Source of the DNA: an uncultured Fretibacterium sp. | GTDB lineage: Bacteria > Synergistota > Synergistia > Synergistales > Aminobacteriaceae | Direction: 5' to 3' | DNA length: 30,792 nucleotides | Assembly (NCBI GenBank): GCA_937911045.1 | Contig: CALEPX010000010.1 | Coordinates: 1-30,792, forward strand | Part shown: in pieces, positions 17,901 to 25,802 of the stretch | Numbering within the stretch: the first letter of the stretch is position 1 | Layout: the number at the start of each line of letters is the position of its first letter | Program-made: the position numbers and the translations under genes | The notes under the pieces: model-generated | Told to the model about the DNA's origin: nothing | What the model saw: only the letters and a program-made list of their open reading frames with translations | The model's database searches: none

Positions 17901-20900
17901 GGCGGAATTGTTGACAGTTCTACAAAATGGAGCGTCTCAAAAGGCAAACTCCCGACCGGTATGAAAATCAATGTGTATCCCGACAGCGGCTGGGCATCGA
18001 TAATCGGCACTCCGACCAAGAACGGCAAATACACATTCACGCTGAAACTTGAGAACGCTTACGGAACTTCCGAAGAGTCTTTCACAATCACAGTCTCGAC
18101 ACGTCCAGATCCGGATCGCGCTCAATTAAAAACTACGCACAGTTTATTCGCATTCTGGAATCCCGAAGACGGCACGCCAATGTTCGGAAATTTACACGAC
18201 GGCGTAGAGTTCAACGGTCTGAATTTCCAACTGAAAAAAATCTACGACGAGAACGATTACGCAAAAGCCCTCGATAAAGCAAGTTCCGGATCCTCAGCAA
18301 AAATCTCACGCGACAATCTGGCATCACTCGCGAAATACAGATTCAATCGTGCGGCTTGGCTGAATGCTCAGAAGAAAATCAAGCTCTCTCCGGATTCCAA
18401 ACTCGCAAAAGCTACAGCAAAAGTTCCGTCTCTGGTTCACGCTCCGAAAACTACAGCAAGCTCAACTGCCAAAATGATTAATAAGGGCTTCACAATCGAA
18501 GCTAACGGCGGTGCTTACTCGTACTGGACATACGATTATCACGAAGTCTCAGCCAACACTTCACAAACTTTCGCGGTTTACGATGAGGACGCTTTCTGGG
18601 CGCAACCCGTGGAATTTGCGAGCAGCAAGAGTGATGAAGATCGCCGTGATCTTTGGTTCTACGGATTCGATGGCAAAGACGAATTCGACAATAACAACGG
18701 CAACGACACAGAATCATTCAAGAATCGCAGAATCAGCTGGAGTCTCGGGAAAAAAGGCGGCTCAGGCAGCGACACTCTCTCGTATTTAACCAGCACTCAG
18801 GACGTAATCAACGAGTTCGTGCCATACTTCGAATTAATCGATAATGATGACGGCGAAATTTCTGAGATTAACTGGCATTTGGGAAAACTTGATGAATCCG
18901 AAGCGATCGATCTTAATTATGATACTTGGGTTGCGTTATACATCGACCCGTATGATGAAGACGGCAACGAGTACAACCCAACGGACAACAATCAATTTTT
19001 CAACGCTGGAGATACTGTCGAGGGAACATTCCACCTCAACAAGCCGATCAATATTGACGATTTGCGCTCAGTCAACATTTTCACCGAACGCAGCGATTCT
19101 CTCACGTACTTCTGGAGCATGGGCAACGCAACTCCTCGAATTGTTGATACGAATTTGCCCGACGCTACAGCAGGTCTGCCTTATAACGAGTGGTTTGAAG
19201 TTTCCGGTGCAGGTGTCTCGGAGGCTGAGATTACTAATGAAGATGATCTCCCCGGAGAATTTGATTTTAAGTTAGGATTTGCAGATGACGGAAAATTGAT
19301 TCTAAGTTGCAATCCCCCACTCGATGCAGAAAACGCCACGTACACGCTCACGATTCACGTCGAGAACGATTACGGCGAGGACGAGAAAGAATGCACGCTC
19401 AACGTCAAGCAGGCTGAAGACATCAAACCCAAGATCAGCACGTCCGTCATTGACAATGCTAAAGTCGGTGAGGAATATTCCCAGAAATTCGATCTGGAAA
19501 CTTACACAAACGTAACTTGGACGATCTCAGGACTTCCGAAGGGCAAATCTCTCGATGATTACGGTCTTAATTTTGATTCGAGAACGGGCGTTTTATCCGG
19601 CACTCCTACGAAAGTTTTCAAGGGCAATTTAACCGTCAAAGCTGCGAATGCCAAAAAAGGCGCGGCTACGAAAACGTTCAAGAATTTCATGATTGAAGGC
19701 GAGGCTCCTGAGATTATTCTCGATGACAAACTTGATGAAGCTGATGGTTCTGTCACGCTGCTAACCAATGTTGAGGTCGATGAACCCTTCACTGTCAAAC
19801 TCGGCGGCGATCCCGGCACAACGTTCAAATGCTCCGGCAAAGCTCCGAATGGAATGACAATCTCGAGTTCCAACAACAACGATGATGACGATGATGACGA
19901 AGATCTCGGAGAAGTTCGCAGATTCGTGATTTCTGGAACTCCCAACAAGAAAGGCACTTACACTCTGAAATTCACCGTCACGAATCCTCTCGGCGCGAAG
20001 GATAACAGGACCGTGAAATTTGTCGTGAACGAATCGCTGCAAATCACAACAACTCAAGCGAAAATCAAGGACGCGACTTTTGGCTCGAAATACAGTCTCA
20101 AATTCGCGTACAAGGGCGGAAATGCCAAAACGATTACTTGGGATGTTGACGGAGATTTGCCCGAGGGTCTCACATTCGATGAAGGAAAGGCTACGCTCTC
20201 AGGCACACCGAAAGAAACTGGCGATTTCGACTTCACGGTCAAGCTTACGGATTCAAGTCTCGAAGGCGGCGAATATAAAGATTACAGCAGCGTCGAGGAA
20301 GAATTTACGCTTCATGTCAAAGGTGTTTTGCCGGTAATCAAGACCACGAAAATTACAGCGAATTTTGGCGACGAAGATATCACACTTCCGATCCAACTCT
20401 CCAAAGGCAGCACGCCAATTTCTTGGGATTATACCGGAGATTTGCCAGACGGACTTGATTTTGATTACGATGAAGGAGCTATAACTGGAACTCCTGAGCA
20501 GGATTTCAATGGCACTATTTACGTGACAGCTTCCAATTCTGAGGGCACAACTAAACCCAAGAAGATCACTCTCAAAATCAACGGAACAACACCAAAGTTC
20601 GACACGAGTTGCCTTAATGACTACAAAGCAGAAGACGGGAAAATTCACGTTGATTCAGGTGAGACGTTCGATTTCACATTCTTGCCGGAATATTTCTCAG
20701 GCTCTCCGAAGTTCAAAGTCGCTCTTAACGGCAAAGCTCCTGCAGGATTCACTTTTACGGATAACGATGACGAATCTTGGACAATTTCGGGCAGCTCAGT
20801 GAACACTACCAAGAAAGAGAAAACGGTTGCTCTGAAATTCAAGGTGTCGAACGCGACTAAATCGAGCACATTCCAGATCGATCTGGTTGTCGATCCAGAG

Positions 20901-21419
20901 ACTGTTTCAGCCAAGAAACCTGACGCAGAATCAAAACGCGAATCTGAATCTGAATCCGAATCCGAAACCGGAATCGAAACAACTGCTGAATCAGAATCTC
21001 AGAGCGAATCGAAATCTGAAGCTGAATCCGAATCCGAAGCAAGTTCAGAATCTCCGGAAGTTTTCTTCACGGGCAATCCGTCCTCCGAAACTGTCGGCAA
21101 CATAGTCAGCATAAACGGCAACGATTACATGATAATCGCAACGTTACCTGAGCTCGAAGTTTCTCAGAGTGCACAGTACGATTTCAGAATCACGCTCGCT
21201 GAGAACTCACCCGTCGGCGCAAAATTGTTCTACTTCGCAAACGCCAGCAGCTCCGAAGAAAATTCCAGCAATTCTAACGATGATGACGAGATAATCGATT
21301 TCGCGGATGAATCCGGTAAGGAAATTTCCGAAGTTCCGGATAACCGTTCGATCATTGCGTCACCGTGGCTCAATCCAAACACTAGCTATAAACCCGTAAT
21401 TGCGGTAAAATGTGAATGA
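14910..21419 (+). CDS. giant Ig-like (He_PIG) secreted protein, main segment
   Basis: The open frame resumes right after the TAG at 14883; 14910 is only the first TTG and has no ribosome site, so it is probably not an independent start. It encodes 2169 residues, probably cell-surface or secreted. Large modules recur about every 400 residues, each with a YxYxD-type acidic domain, a putative Ig (He_PIG) domain with 'TFTVTITNSLGS'-like strands (near residues 228, 634, 1040, 1477) and three Lys-rich linkers. Short He_PIG repeats ('WDVDGDLPEGLTFDEGKATL' type) follow from about 1510 to 1990, then a Ser/Glu repeat tract (about 2007-2050) and a C-terminal domain. An adhesin or surface-layer role is plausible but unproven. 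Confidence 0.78.
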   Translation: MAEDDSDWINLTSDAYEALKDKNVSWQLPGVLENFSGESKLGGIYPYEQNYVPKVTLIRDGDGKISGLDWHIAKRDDPDTPISANFPANITDTGFEIRTEVYDREKNTYNTILKNFEFDNGDVIAGTIQFDNPVDLGDLQAVQVAMSQHYADTKHNMNPHWYISNRDFGAAPHFNDFQPWDAHTGEWYYVWLECEGTNLEWSFNGDLPEGLKFDNGRIYGQAQETGTFTFTVTITNSLGSDSRKFTLTVTDPSGVFPTILSNTHGLLINDKSDLANIWAGDLNVMLFKDYPEDDYASKLDKASSASTQISPLQKLTHKQRIEFLKKLNSRKKSKSQTQEQTQVTKTKSAPAKDKAQWLRRAGTLTIPKTSKTYSYHDDNETYTVSKNEQKTFELADFGSFYNPATFYDDDDFQFIAFDRGSFTDFKSRNLTWKFTNLPKLNNTKGTQFKNILTFDDELKKPIPYVEYIKDGDYVTGFKFRFVNKSNPNTPVKLGNESYVDIYFDWTWDNDDENNNYWLTDNLHFSANEISEKTVYINQPIKADRIRVVRVYFTRSSNSNYADDYQWNFQNPAPFIFEDQYFGNAHLGEDYWWNVNYEWLPDFITTTWNLSGNVPPGLSINEYGAINGRPTEPGKYTFTVTASNNYGSSSREITISVIPPSGVYLRKYSLIDSYFENGKATYDESRYNIGANFVLLKDYNEDIYENDTSHAKDSAKKSSRKLTKAQRKAQSEFLRKLHAQLSKKKSRDITVAIRDKSDANFPERIDEAFTVGAGSGAYYYDNLNGRTLVEENETATFSLLDEGWAYAPVIFDDNNDDFVRNYFSAAEGYDLEYVFNERRLTWDFSNANLPEFSGGETLSDFSKFAPDNIVPYLEFDTDKSGNVNSVRVRLVNKSDTNSPITVDDYTYLSLYFALYDYGDDEFWCENDITLNPGDVAEGEIYFNRPVPLKNIWNLNISDTRDDGENYTYFFNNPIPKIRGYLPDKLYSNEFCEHIIWFDGGIVDSSTKWSVSKGKLPTGMKINVYPDSGWASIIGTPTKNGKYTFTLKLENAYGTSEESFTITVSTRPDPDRAQLKTTHSLFAFWNPEDGTPMFGNLHDGVEFNGLNFQLKKIYDENDYAKALDKASSGSSAKISRDNLASLAKYRFNRAAWLNAQKKIKLSPDSKLAKATAKVPSLVHAPKTTASSTAKMINKGFTIEANGGAYSYWTYDYHEVSANTSQTFAVYDEDAFWAQPVEFASSKSDEDRRDLWFYGFDGKDEFDNNNGNDTESFKNRRISWSLGKKGGSGSDTLSYLTSTQDVINEFVPYFELIDNDDGEISEINWHLGKLDESEAIDLNYDTWVALYIDPYDEDGNEYNPTDNNQFFNAGDTVEGTFHLNKPINIDDLRSVNIFTERSDSLTYFWSMGNATPRIVDTNLPDATAGLPYNEWFEVSGAGVSEAEITNEDDLPGEFDFKLGFADDGKLILSCNPPLDAENATYTLTIHVENDYGEDEKECTLNVKQAEDIKPKISTSVIDNAKVGEEYSQKFDLETYTNVTWTISGLPKGKSLDDYGLNFDSRTGVLSGTPTKVFKGNLTVKAANAKKGAATKTFKNFMIEGEAPEIILDDKLDEADGSVTLLTNVEVDEPFTVKLGGDPGTTFKCSGKAPNGMTISSSNNNDDDDDDEDLGEVRRFVISGTPNKKGTYTLKFTVTNPLGAKDNRTVKFVVNESLQITTTQAKIKDATFGSKYSLKFAYKGGNAKTITWDVDGDLPEGLTFDEGKATLSGTPKETGDFDFTVKLTDSSLEGGEYKDYSSVEEEFTLHVKGVLPVIKTTKITANFGDEDITLPIQLSKGSTPISWDYTGDLPDGLDFDYDEGAITGTPEQDFNGTIYVTASNSEGTTKPKKITLKINGTTPKFDTSCLNDYKAEDGKIHVDSGETFDFTFLPEYFSGSPKFKVALNGKAPAGFTFTDNDDESWTISGSSVNTTKKEKTVALKFKVSNATKSSTFQIDLVVDPETVSAKKPDAESKRESESESESETGIETTAESESQSESKSEAESESEASSESPEVFFTGNPSSETVGNIVSINGNDYMIIATLPELEVSQSAQYDFRITLAENSPVGAKLFYFANASSSEENSSNSNDDDEIIDFADESGKEISEVPDNRSIIASPWLNPNTSYKPVIAVKCE

Positions 21420-21425
21420 AAATGC

Positions 21426-21453
21426 TTGTTATTTCTTGTTTTTAAAGTATAAT
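21426..21453 (+). promoter_or_regulatory. sigma70-type promoter directly before a terminator
   Basis: TTGTTA and TATAAT are separated by 16 bp, starting seven bases after the giant gene's stop. Only about nine bases lie between the -10 box and the terminator hairpin, so any transcript from here would be very short. Confidence 0.5.
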
Positions 21454-21461
21454 ACTCCATG

Positions 21462-21489
21462 CCTCCGATGAAAGTCGGGGGATTTTTTT
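21462..21489 (+). terminator. intrinsic terminator
   Basis: CCTCCGA (21462-21468) pairs with TCGGGGG (21475-21481), followed by A and seven T residues. It ends the giant Ig-like gene and isolates cobT. Confidence 0.9.
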
Positions 21490-21547
21490 GCGCGAAATTT
21501 CACTTTTAACTTTCATAACTTGAATAACTTGAACAGGAGCGTTTAAC

Positions 21548-22597
21548 ATGCAACTTGAAAACTTACTCGAACAAATTCGCCCGTTAGATCAGCACGCGAT
21601 GTCTCAGGCGCAAATCCTGCAGAATAATCTCATCAAACCAGCAGGCAGCCTCGGAACTCTCGAACAAATCGCAATTCAGATCTCAGGCATAACCGGTCTC
21701 GTGAAAAATTCCGTTTCTCGAAAATTGCTGATGTTATTCGGATCGGATCACGGAATTTACGACGAAGGCGTTTCCTCAGCACCGCAGATTTTTACGGCGA
21801 AGTTAATGCGCGCTTATGCTCTGGACAAAAACGCTGCGATAAATATTCTCGCTCAAAACGCAAATTCCGAATTACAAATCTTCGATCTCGGCGTGAAAAA
21901 TCTTCCCGAAAATTCCTGCACAAATATTATTTCCCGGAAATTCATGCCAAACGGTTCGAATAATTTCGCAAAATCTCGCGCTATCCCGTCTGAAATCGTT
22001 CATGACGTGATCAAATTCGGCGTAAATCTTGTTCGTGAAGCAAAATCTCAGGACGTGAAAATAATCGGCACTGGCGAGGTCGGCATGGGCAACACAAGTC
22101 CGGCGGCTGCGTGCATTCTCGCTGCAACAAATTCCCGTGACGAAAATTTCATCGGGCGCGGCGCAGGTCTCTCGGACGAAAAATTCGCTCTGAAAAAATC
22201 CGTCATTCTCAACGCTCTGAAATTTCACGAGAAAAATTTGCGTGACCCGTTCGAGATAATTTCATGCGTCGGAGGTCTTGATATTGCCGCAATGACCGGA
22301 GTTTTCCTGGGCGGCGCAATCTTCAGAATACCAATCGTGATTGACGGCGTAATTTCGATTTCTGCCGCGTTACTTGCCTCGAAAATCGCAACTGAATCCG
22401 TAAATTTCATGATCCCTTCGCACGTTTCTCAAGAACCAGCGTTCAAATTAGCAATCCAAAATCTCGCTCTCAAAATCAGTCCGTTCCTGAATTTGCAAAT
22501 GCGTTTGGGCGAAGGCTCCGGGTGCGCAATCGCGTTTCAAGTTATCGATCAAGCTCTCGCCATAATTAATAACATGCAAACTTTCCAGTCATTCTAA
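21548..22597 (+). CDS. cobT: nicotinate-nucleotide--dimethylbenzimidazole phosphoribosyltransferase
   Basis: CobT, 349 residues, transfers phosphoribose from nicotinate mononucleotide to the lower-ligand base in cobalamin assembly (alpha-ribazole phosphate formation), in the cytoplasm. Family motifs are present: 'LIKPAGSLGTLEQIA', 'FGSDHGIYDEGVSSAP', 'GEVGMGNTSPAAA', 'GGLDIAAMTGVFLGGA'. The catalytic glutamate lies in 'MRLGEGSGCA' (Glu322). CAGGAGCG precedes the ATG. No other cobalamin genes and no cobalamin riboswitch are visible nearby, so it is likely a lone gene used for salvage or base exchange. Confidence 0.95.
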   Translation: MQLENLLEQIRPLDQHAMSQAQILQNNLIKPAGSLGTLEQIAIQISGITGLVKNSVSRKLLMLFGSDHGIYDEGVSSAPQIFTAKLMRAYALDKNAAINILAQNANSELQIFDLGVKNLPENSCTNIISRKFMPNGSNNFAKSRAIPSEIVHDVIKFGVNLVREAKSQDVKIIGTGEVGMGNTSPAAACILAATNSRDENFIGRGAGLSDEKFALKKSVILNALKFHEKNLRDPFEIISCVGGLDIAAMTGVFLGGAIFRIPIVIDGVISISAALLASKIATESVNFMIPSHVSQEPAFKLAIQNLALKISPFLNLQMRLGEGSGCAIAFQVIDQALAIINNMQTFQSF

Positions 22598-22657
22598 GGC
22601 TTTACGAACTCAAAAATTTCCGCGAAAATATTTTATGCGAATCAGTAAAATTACGTA

Positions 22658-22686
22658 TTCACTTTTGGGAATTACTAGTGTATTAT
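22658..22686 (+). promoter_or_regulatory. promoter of the SLH porin leader
   Basis: TTCACT (22658-22663) and TATTAT (22681-22686) are separated by 17 bp. A start near 22693 would give a leader of about 300 bases before the porin ATG at 22991. Confidence 0.5.
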
Positions 22687-22692
22687 ACTCGA

Positions 22693-22990
22693 CGTGTTAC
22701 GGGAATTACGTACTAAGCAATCGTTAAACCGACGCATTACGGAAATCCTCGAAGGCAAGAAAGTGAGGTGTAACAATCCCCGATTTGCCAATACAGGAGT
22801 TCGAGATGTGCAAAACGTGGAAAATCCCGGGACTGTCAAAAGCTGACAGAGGTCGTTTCAGATCCGAAAGGAAACAAGGCAACTTTCAGACTACACCCCC
22901 GGAGGCTCAGGGCAGTTAAGGACTGAGGAGCGTTTCTAACGATTACACGTGACACAAGCAAATTGACAATTTAATAGGGGGTTTCACATT
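22693..22990 (+). ncRNA. long structured 5' leader of the SLH porin, unidentified
   Basis: There is no ORF here, but local pairing is abundant. ACGTGTTACG near the 5' end can pair with CGATTACACGT at about 22939-22949, closing the whole region. Inside are a GGCAA/TTGCC stem within a TCGA/TTCGA stem (about 22750-22805), CTGTCA/TGACAG (about 22836-22853), TCC-GAAA-GGA with a GNRA loop (about 22863-22872) and CTCAG/CTGAG (about 22906-22927). It does not show the conserved boxes of cobalamin or other riboswitches I know. It could control or stabilise the porin mRNA, or be an independent RNA. AGGGGG lies nine bases before the porin ATG. Confidence 0.5.
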
Positions 22991-24769
22991 ATGAAAAAAT
23001 TCGCAGTAATTATCGCGGTCGCAGTTTTGGCAGCTTTTGCAGCTCCTGCGTTCTCCGCAACCAACCCGTTCATGGATGTTCCTATGAATCACTGGGCTTA
23101 TGACGCAATCGGTCAGTTAGCAGCACACGGTATTCTCTCAGGTTATCCTGATGGAACTTACAAAGGCAAGCAGCCGACCACTCGTTACGAGATGGCTTCA
23201 GCTTTAGCCAGAGCGTTGGCAGTCGTCGATATGACCAAAGCCAGCAAACAGGACGTCGAAATGCTCAAGAGATTAGTCGTTGAGTTCAGAGATGAACTTG
23301 AGGCTCTCGGCGTAAAAGTAGACGAACTTGACGGCAGAGTGAAAGTTCTTGAGGACAGACTTGGCGGTTGGAAACTCAACGGTGAGTTAGCTCTTGAAAT
23401 CGTCAACAGAAGCGCGACCAACGCAGCTGATGCAGACGGTGACGGTTCTATCCAGTTCGACTCAGCTAAGATCTTCTTCCAGAGATTCTGGGGCGAGGAC
23501 GATGAGTATCATTTCTTCGCAAGAATCCGTGACGAAGGTGGCAAAGAGGGTGCGAGCAGCACGATCCGTATGGACAGATTCTGGGTTGAGATGCCTTTCT
23601 TCGGCGGTTCAAGAATGAAGATCGGTCGTGAAGAGTACGATCCTGATGGCGCATACAACGTTGACAGCTTAGGCATTCCGCAGACCGGTGGATGGATGGG
23701 CGACAGCCACTTAAAGCACACGGTTGACGCTTTCGAGGTCAGCAAAGAGTTCGGAATGGGCAAAGTTTGGGGTTATTTAGCACACTCTGATATGGCACCG
23801 GATTCATGGGGCAACAACTATAACTATAGTGATGCTGTCATCTTAAATAGGGAAGACGACAAGACTGATGCATTCAAGAAATACTGGGAAGTGTTCTTAG
23901 GCGCAAACCTTCAGTTCACTGAACAGTTCGGACTTGACCTTGGTATTCAGGCATTTGTGGGTGACAATGCTGAGGATAGCGATGCTAATGGACGTACGTT
24001 TGATCCTAGAAATCGAATTATTCTCGCCGAACCTAATGATGGTTTTTATTATTATAGTACTGCAGATCGCTCGTTCAACAACATTTGGACAGCTTATGCA
24101 GGCTTGAGATTTGATTACACTGATGACATCGGTTTAAGGGCTATCTATTACCATCAGAAGGCAGACGCTGAAATTCTTGATAATCCGCTGTATGATATAA
24201 ATGGTAATCTTATTGGTTACGGTTGGAGAGATTACGGCTATAACGGCGGTGTCAGAGATCTCTTAACTGATAGAGTCCATGGTATGGTAGACGAGGCTAA
24301 TCATTGGGCAATTATCTTCAAAGCTGGACAGGATACTCTTAAGTTCACCAGCGTTTGGTTGGAGTACGGTCAGTATGACGAAGGCTTCTGGGCTCCTCAG
24401 GGCGCTAGCTCATTCTTCTACAGCGGCAGCAAGTCTTTAACTAGTGGAAACAATTTCTTGAGCGGCAGTCAGTTGCTTTGGGACATGAAGTACTTCCGTG
24501 TAGCTCTTGGACAGCAGTGGAACGATAAGATCGCAACTCACATCTTCTACTATGGATACAGGTTTGATGAGAGCTACTGGTATGAAGATCCGATAGTTGA
24601 TGGTTTATACCACGTTAAAGATAGAAAACCGTTCGAAGTTGGCGCAGGCATCCAGTACAGACTTAATCCGTACACTGTCATGGGCTTGAACTACATCCAT
24701 GTTGATCCTGACACACCGGGCGTAGACGACGACAACATCATTCGCTTCAGAACGAAAGTGAACTTCTAA
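22991..24769 (+). CDS. SLH-domain outer-membrane porin
   Basis: A 592-residue protein with a signal peptide (cleavage near 'APAFSA', residue about 23) and one SLH domain (about 25-75; 'NHWAYDAIGQLAAHGILSGY', 'PTTRYEMASALARALA'). A short coiled coil follows (about 80-120), then an aromatic-rich beta barrel ending in 'RFRTKVNF', with the terminal Phe typical of outer-membrane barrels. This is the architecture of OmpM/Slp-type porins that tether the outer membrane to cell-wall polymers in Synergistota, Negativicutes and Deinococcota. Codon use suggests strong expression. The segment around 23940-24300 is AT-richer with acidic, Tyr-rich loops. Confidence 0.9.
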   Translation: MKKFAVIIAVAVLAAFAAPAFSATNPFMDVPMNHWAYDAIGQLAAHGILSGYPDGTYKGKQPTTRYEMASALARALAVVDMTKASKQDVEMLKRLVVEFRDELEALGVKVDELDGRVKVLEDRLGGWKLNGELALEIVNRSATNAADADGDGSIQFDSAKIFFQRFWGEDDEYHFFARIRDEGGKEGASSTIRMDRFWVEMPFFGGSRMKIGREEYDPDGAYNVDSLGIPQTGGWMGDSHLKHTVDAFEVSKEFGMGKVWGYLAHSDMAPDSWGNNYNYSDAVILNREDDKTDAFKKYWEVFLGANLQFTEQFGLDLGIQAFVGDNAEDSDANGRTFDPRNRIILAEPNDGFYYYSTADRSFNNIWTAYAGLRFDYTDDIGLRAIYYHQKADAEILDNPLYDINGNLIGYGWRDYGYNGGVRDLLTDRVHGMVDEANHWAIIFKAGQDTLKFTSVWLEYGQYDEGFWAPQGASSFFYSGSKSLTSGNNFLSGSQLLWDMKYFRVALGQQWNDKIATHIFYYGYRFDESYWYEDPIVDGLYHVKDRKPFEVGAGIQYRLNPYTVMGLNYIHVDPDTPGVDDDNIIRFRTKVNF

Positions 24770-24836
24770 TCTGAGCGACACAGCGATTTAGCGAATACAG
24801 GCGTTAGTAGTTAAGTAAGAACAGAACAGAAATTTT

Positions 24837-24874
24837 TCTCCGCATTCAACGGTTAGAATCCGGCGGAGAGTTTT
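24837..24874 (+). terminator. intrinsic terminator of the porin gene
   Basis: TCTCCGC (24837-24843) pairs with GCGGAGA (24863-24869), with inner ATTC/GAAT pairing, followed by G and four T residues, 68 bases after the porin stop. Confidence 0.75.
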
Positions 24875-25037
24875 AATAGTCAGAAGGCAGTTTCACGAAG
24901 CAACTTGGTCGTAACTGGCGCAAAAGTTTCGATGAACCTTTGGGGAAGGAGTTCAAGTGCTGGTTATAGATATTAACGACGATTTAAGTTTGCGAAGTGA
25001 GACACGGAAAAATCAGTCAACATTTGAAATTAATTGT
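24875..25037. other. intergenic stretch, nothing assigned
   Basis: Between the porin terminator and the triple -10 cluster I see no credible ORF on either strand and no tRNA. One CAGTT/AACTG pairing (about 24890-24920) is possible, but a functional RNA is not supported. Confidence 0.5.
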
Positions 25038-25073
25038 TATAATTAGGTTATAATTTGTTTTCTAGGTTATAAT
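25038..25073 (+). promoter_or_regulatory. three successive TATAAT boxes
   Basis: TTATAAT occurs at 25037-25043, 25048-25054 and 25067-25073, the last two within GGTTATAAT. All point toward the terminator hairpin that starts at 25086. This may be stacked start sites for a tiny RNA or an AT-rich coincidence. Confidence 0.4.
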
Positions 25074-25085
25074 ATCTTCCAAAAT

Positions 25086-25115
25086 GCGGTGGGACGAGAG
25101 TTCTGCCGCTTTTTT
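25086..25115 (+). terminator. intrinsic terminator next to the -10 cluster
   Basis: A ten-bp stem, GCGGTGGGAC with GTTCTGCCGC (including G-U pairs), is capped by a GAGA (GNRA) loop and followed by six T residues. Only about 12 bases separate it from the third TATAAT. Confidence 0.85.
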
Positions 25116-25157
25116 GTGAGAGGATAGCCGGATTTTGCGAGATTAGCGATTCTGTTG

Positions 25158-25163
25158 TATAAT
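25158..25163 (+). promoter_or_regulatory. unit 1 plus-strand -10 box (antisense RNA)
   Basis: TATAAT in 'TTGTATAATC' is at the same position relative to the conserved block as in the other three units. It would drive an RNA antisense to the peptide ORF of unit 1. Confidence 0.5.
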
Positions 25164-25295
25164 CGTACACAGGATTGAAAGTTCAGCATATGAAAAAGTG
25201 TGCTTCGTCAAGGAGGAGCGACACTTGCATGAAAGAAATCGGGCTACCGAAATGGAGTTGGGATTCATGTCGGAATTACGCCCTAACGTAGACGA

Positions 25296-25373
25296 TTAAT
25301 GCTTGAGTAGCATATGTACTACGACTCGTAGGAGTTCGGACAGAGCTTTTACGAGTATAATATCCCTCAGCAT
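25296..25373 (-). CDS. unit 1 small hydrophobic peptide, 25 aa
   Basis: ATG at 25373 with GAGGTGG six bases upstream. The peptide begins 'MLRDIILVKALSELLRVV' and ends 'LLKH'. It is closely related to unit 2: the shared core is VKAL(S/T)ELLRVV, with a whole-codon length difference near residue 7 and conservative changes elsewhere, the pattern expected of coding sequence. It is a single amphipathic or membrane-inserting helix. The leader is truncated compared with units 2 and 3, and no good promoter is visible. A membrane-active toxin is the leading guess; function unknown. Confidence 0.6.
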   Translation of the reverse strand: MLRDIILVKALSELLRVVVHMLLKH

Positions 25374-25429
25374 ATTCCCACCTCTAAGTACTCGGACTAA
25401 CCGGATTTTGCGAATTTGCGAATCTGGTG

Positions 25430-25435
25430 TATAAT
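25430..25435 (+). promoter_or_regulatory. unit 2 plus-strand -10 box (antisense RNA)
   Basis: TATAAT in 'GGTGTATAATTTACT', a context shared with unit 3 and nearly with unit 4. A transcript starting near 25443 would run antisense to the unit 2 peptide gene. It could end at the ACTCGTA/TACGAGT hairpin (about 25600-25632), which is followed by a T-rich run. Confidence 0.55.
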
Positions 25436-25462
25436 TTACTAAGAATTGGTAACTTAGCGTAT

Positions 25463-25496
25463 GAAAGAGTGCTGCCCCGGCAAGGTGGAGCAACAC
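25463..25496 (-). terminator. unit 2 minus-strand terminator
   Basis: On the minus strand GTGTTGCTCC pairs with GGGGCAGCAC and is followed by TCTTTC. The G-U pair added here relative to unit 3 fills a bulge, so the stem is conserved. It lies about 70 bases beyond the unit 2 peptide stop. Confidence 0.6.
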
Positions 25497-25565
25497 TTTG
25501 GAAAACGGGCTACCGAAATGGAGTGAGGATCCACTTCGGACTTATGCCCTAACGTAGACGAAAGT

Positions 25566-25652
25566 TTAATGCTTGAGTAGCCATATAATCCAGGCTACGA
25601 CTCGTAGGAGTTCGGTCAGAGCTTTTACGAGTTTTATAATTTCTTTTAGCAC
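25566..25652 (-). CDS. unit 2 small amphipathic peptide, 28 aa
   Basis: A GTG start is seven bases after a consensus GGAGGT. The peptide starts 'MLKEIIKLVKALTELLRVV' and ends 'WIIWLLKH'. Lys/Arg/Glu recur every three to four residues on an otherwise Leu/Ile/Val helix, so it should form an amphipathic helix like membrane-active toxins, phenol-soluble modulins or leaderless bacteriocins. This is the best-formed unit: extended -10 promoter, about 80-base leader, ribosome site, ORF and two downstream hairpins. It is too short for routine gene callers and unknown to me as a family. Confidence 0.7.
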   Translation of the reverse strand: MLKEIIKLVKALTELLRVVAWIIWLLKH

Positions 25653-25741
25653 AACTCTCACCTCCTTTCCTTACTCAGTACTCGGAGGTACCCCATAGGC
25701 ACCCCTCACGCGACATTCAACGTGACCTTGCCATGCGAAAT

Positions 25742-25750
25742 ATTATAGCA
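25742..25750 (-). promoter_or_regulatory. extended -10 promoter of unit 2 peptide
   Basis: On the minus strand TGCTATAAT is a perfect extended -10. The predicted leader runs from about 25735 to the GTG at 25652 and is nearly identical to that of unit 3. Confidence 0.65.
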
Positions 25751-25768
25751 GGATTTGCGAATTTGGTG

Positions 25769-25774
25769 TATAAT
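25769..25774 (+). promoter_or_regulatory. unit 3 plus-strand -10 box (antisense RNA)
   Basis: TATAAT in 'GGTGTATAATTTACTC', the same context as unit 2. It points toward the unit 3 peptide gene on the opposite strand and lies only 18 bases from the outward-facing minus promoter of unit 2. Confidence 0.55.
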
Positions 25775-25802
25775 TTACTCAGAATTGGTAACTTAGCGTA
25801 TG

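Noticed and set aside
22598..22990. Cobalamin riboswitch near cobT
   Set aside because: The region is downstream of cobT, leads into the porin, and lacks the conserved B12-box (GCCACTG-like) sequence.
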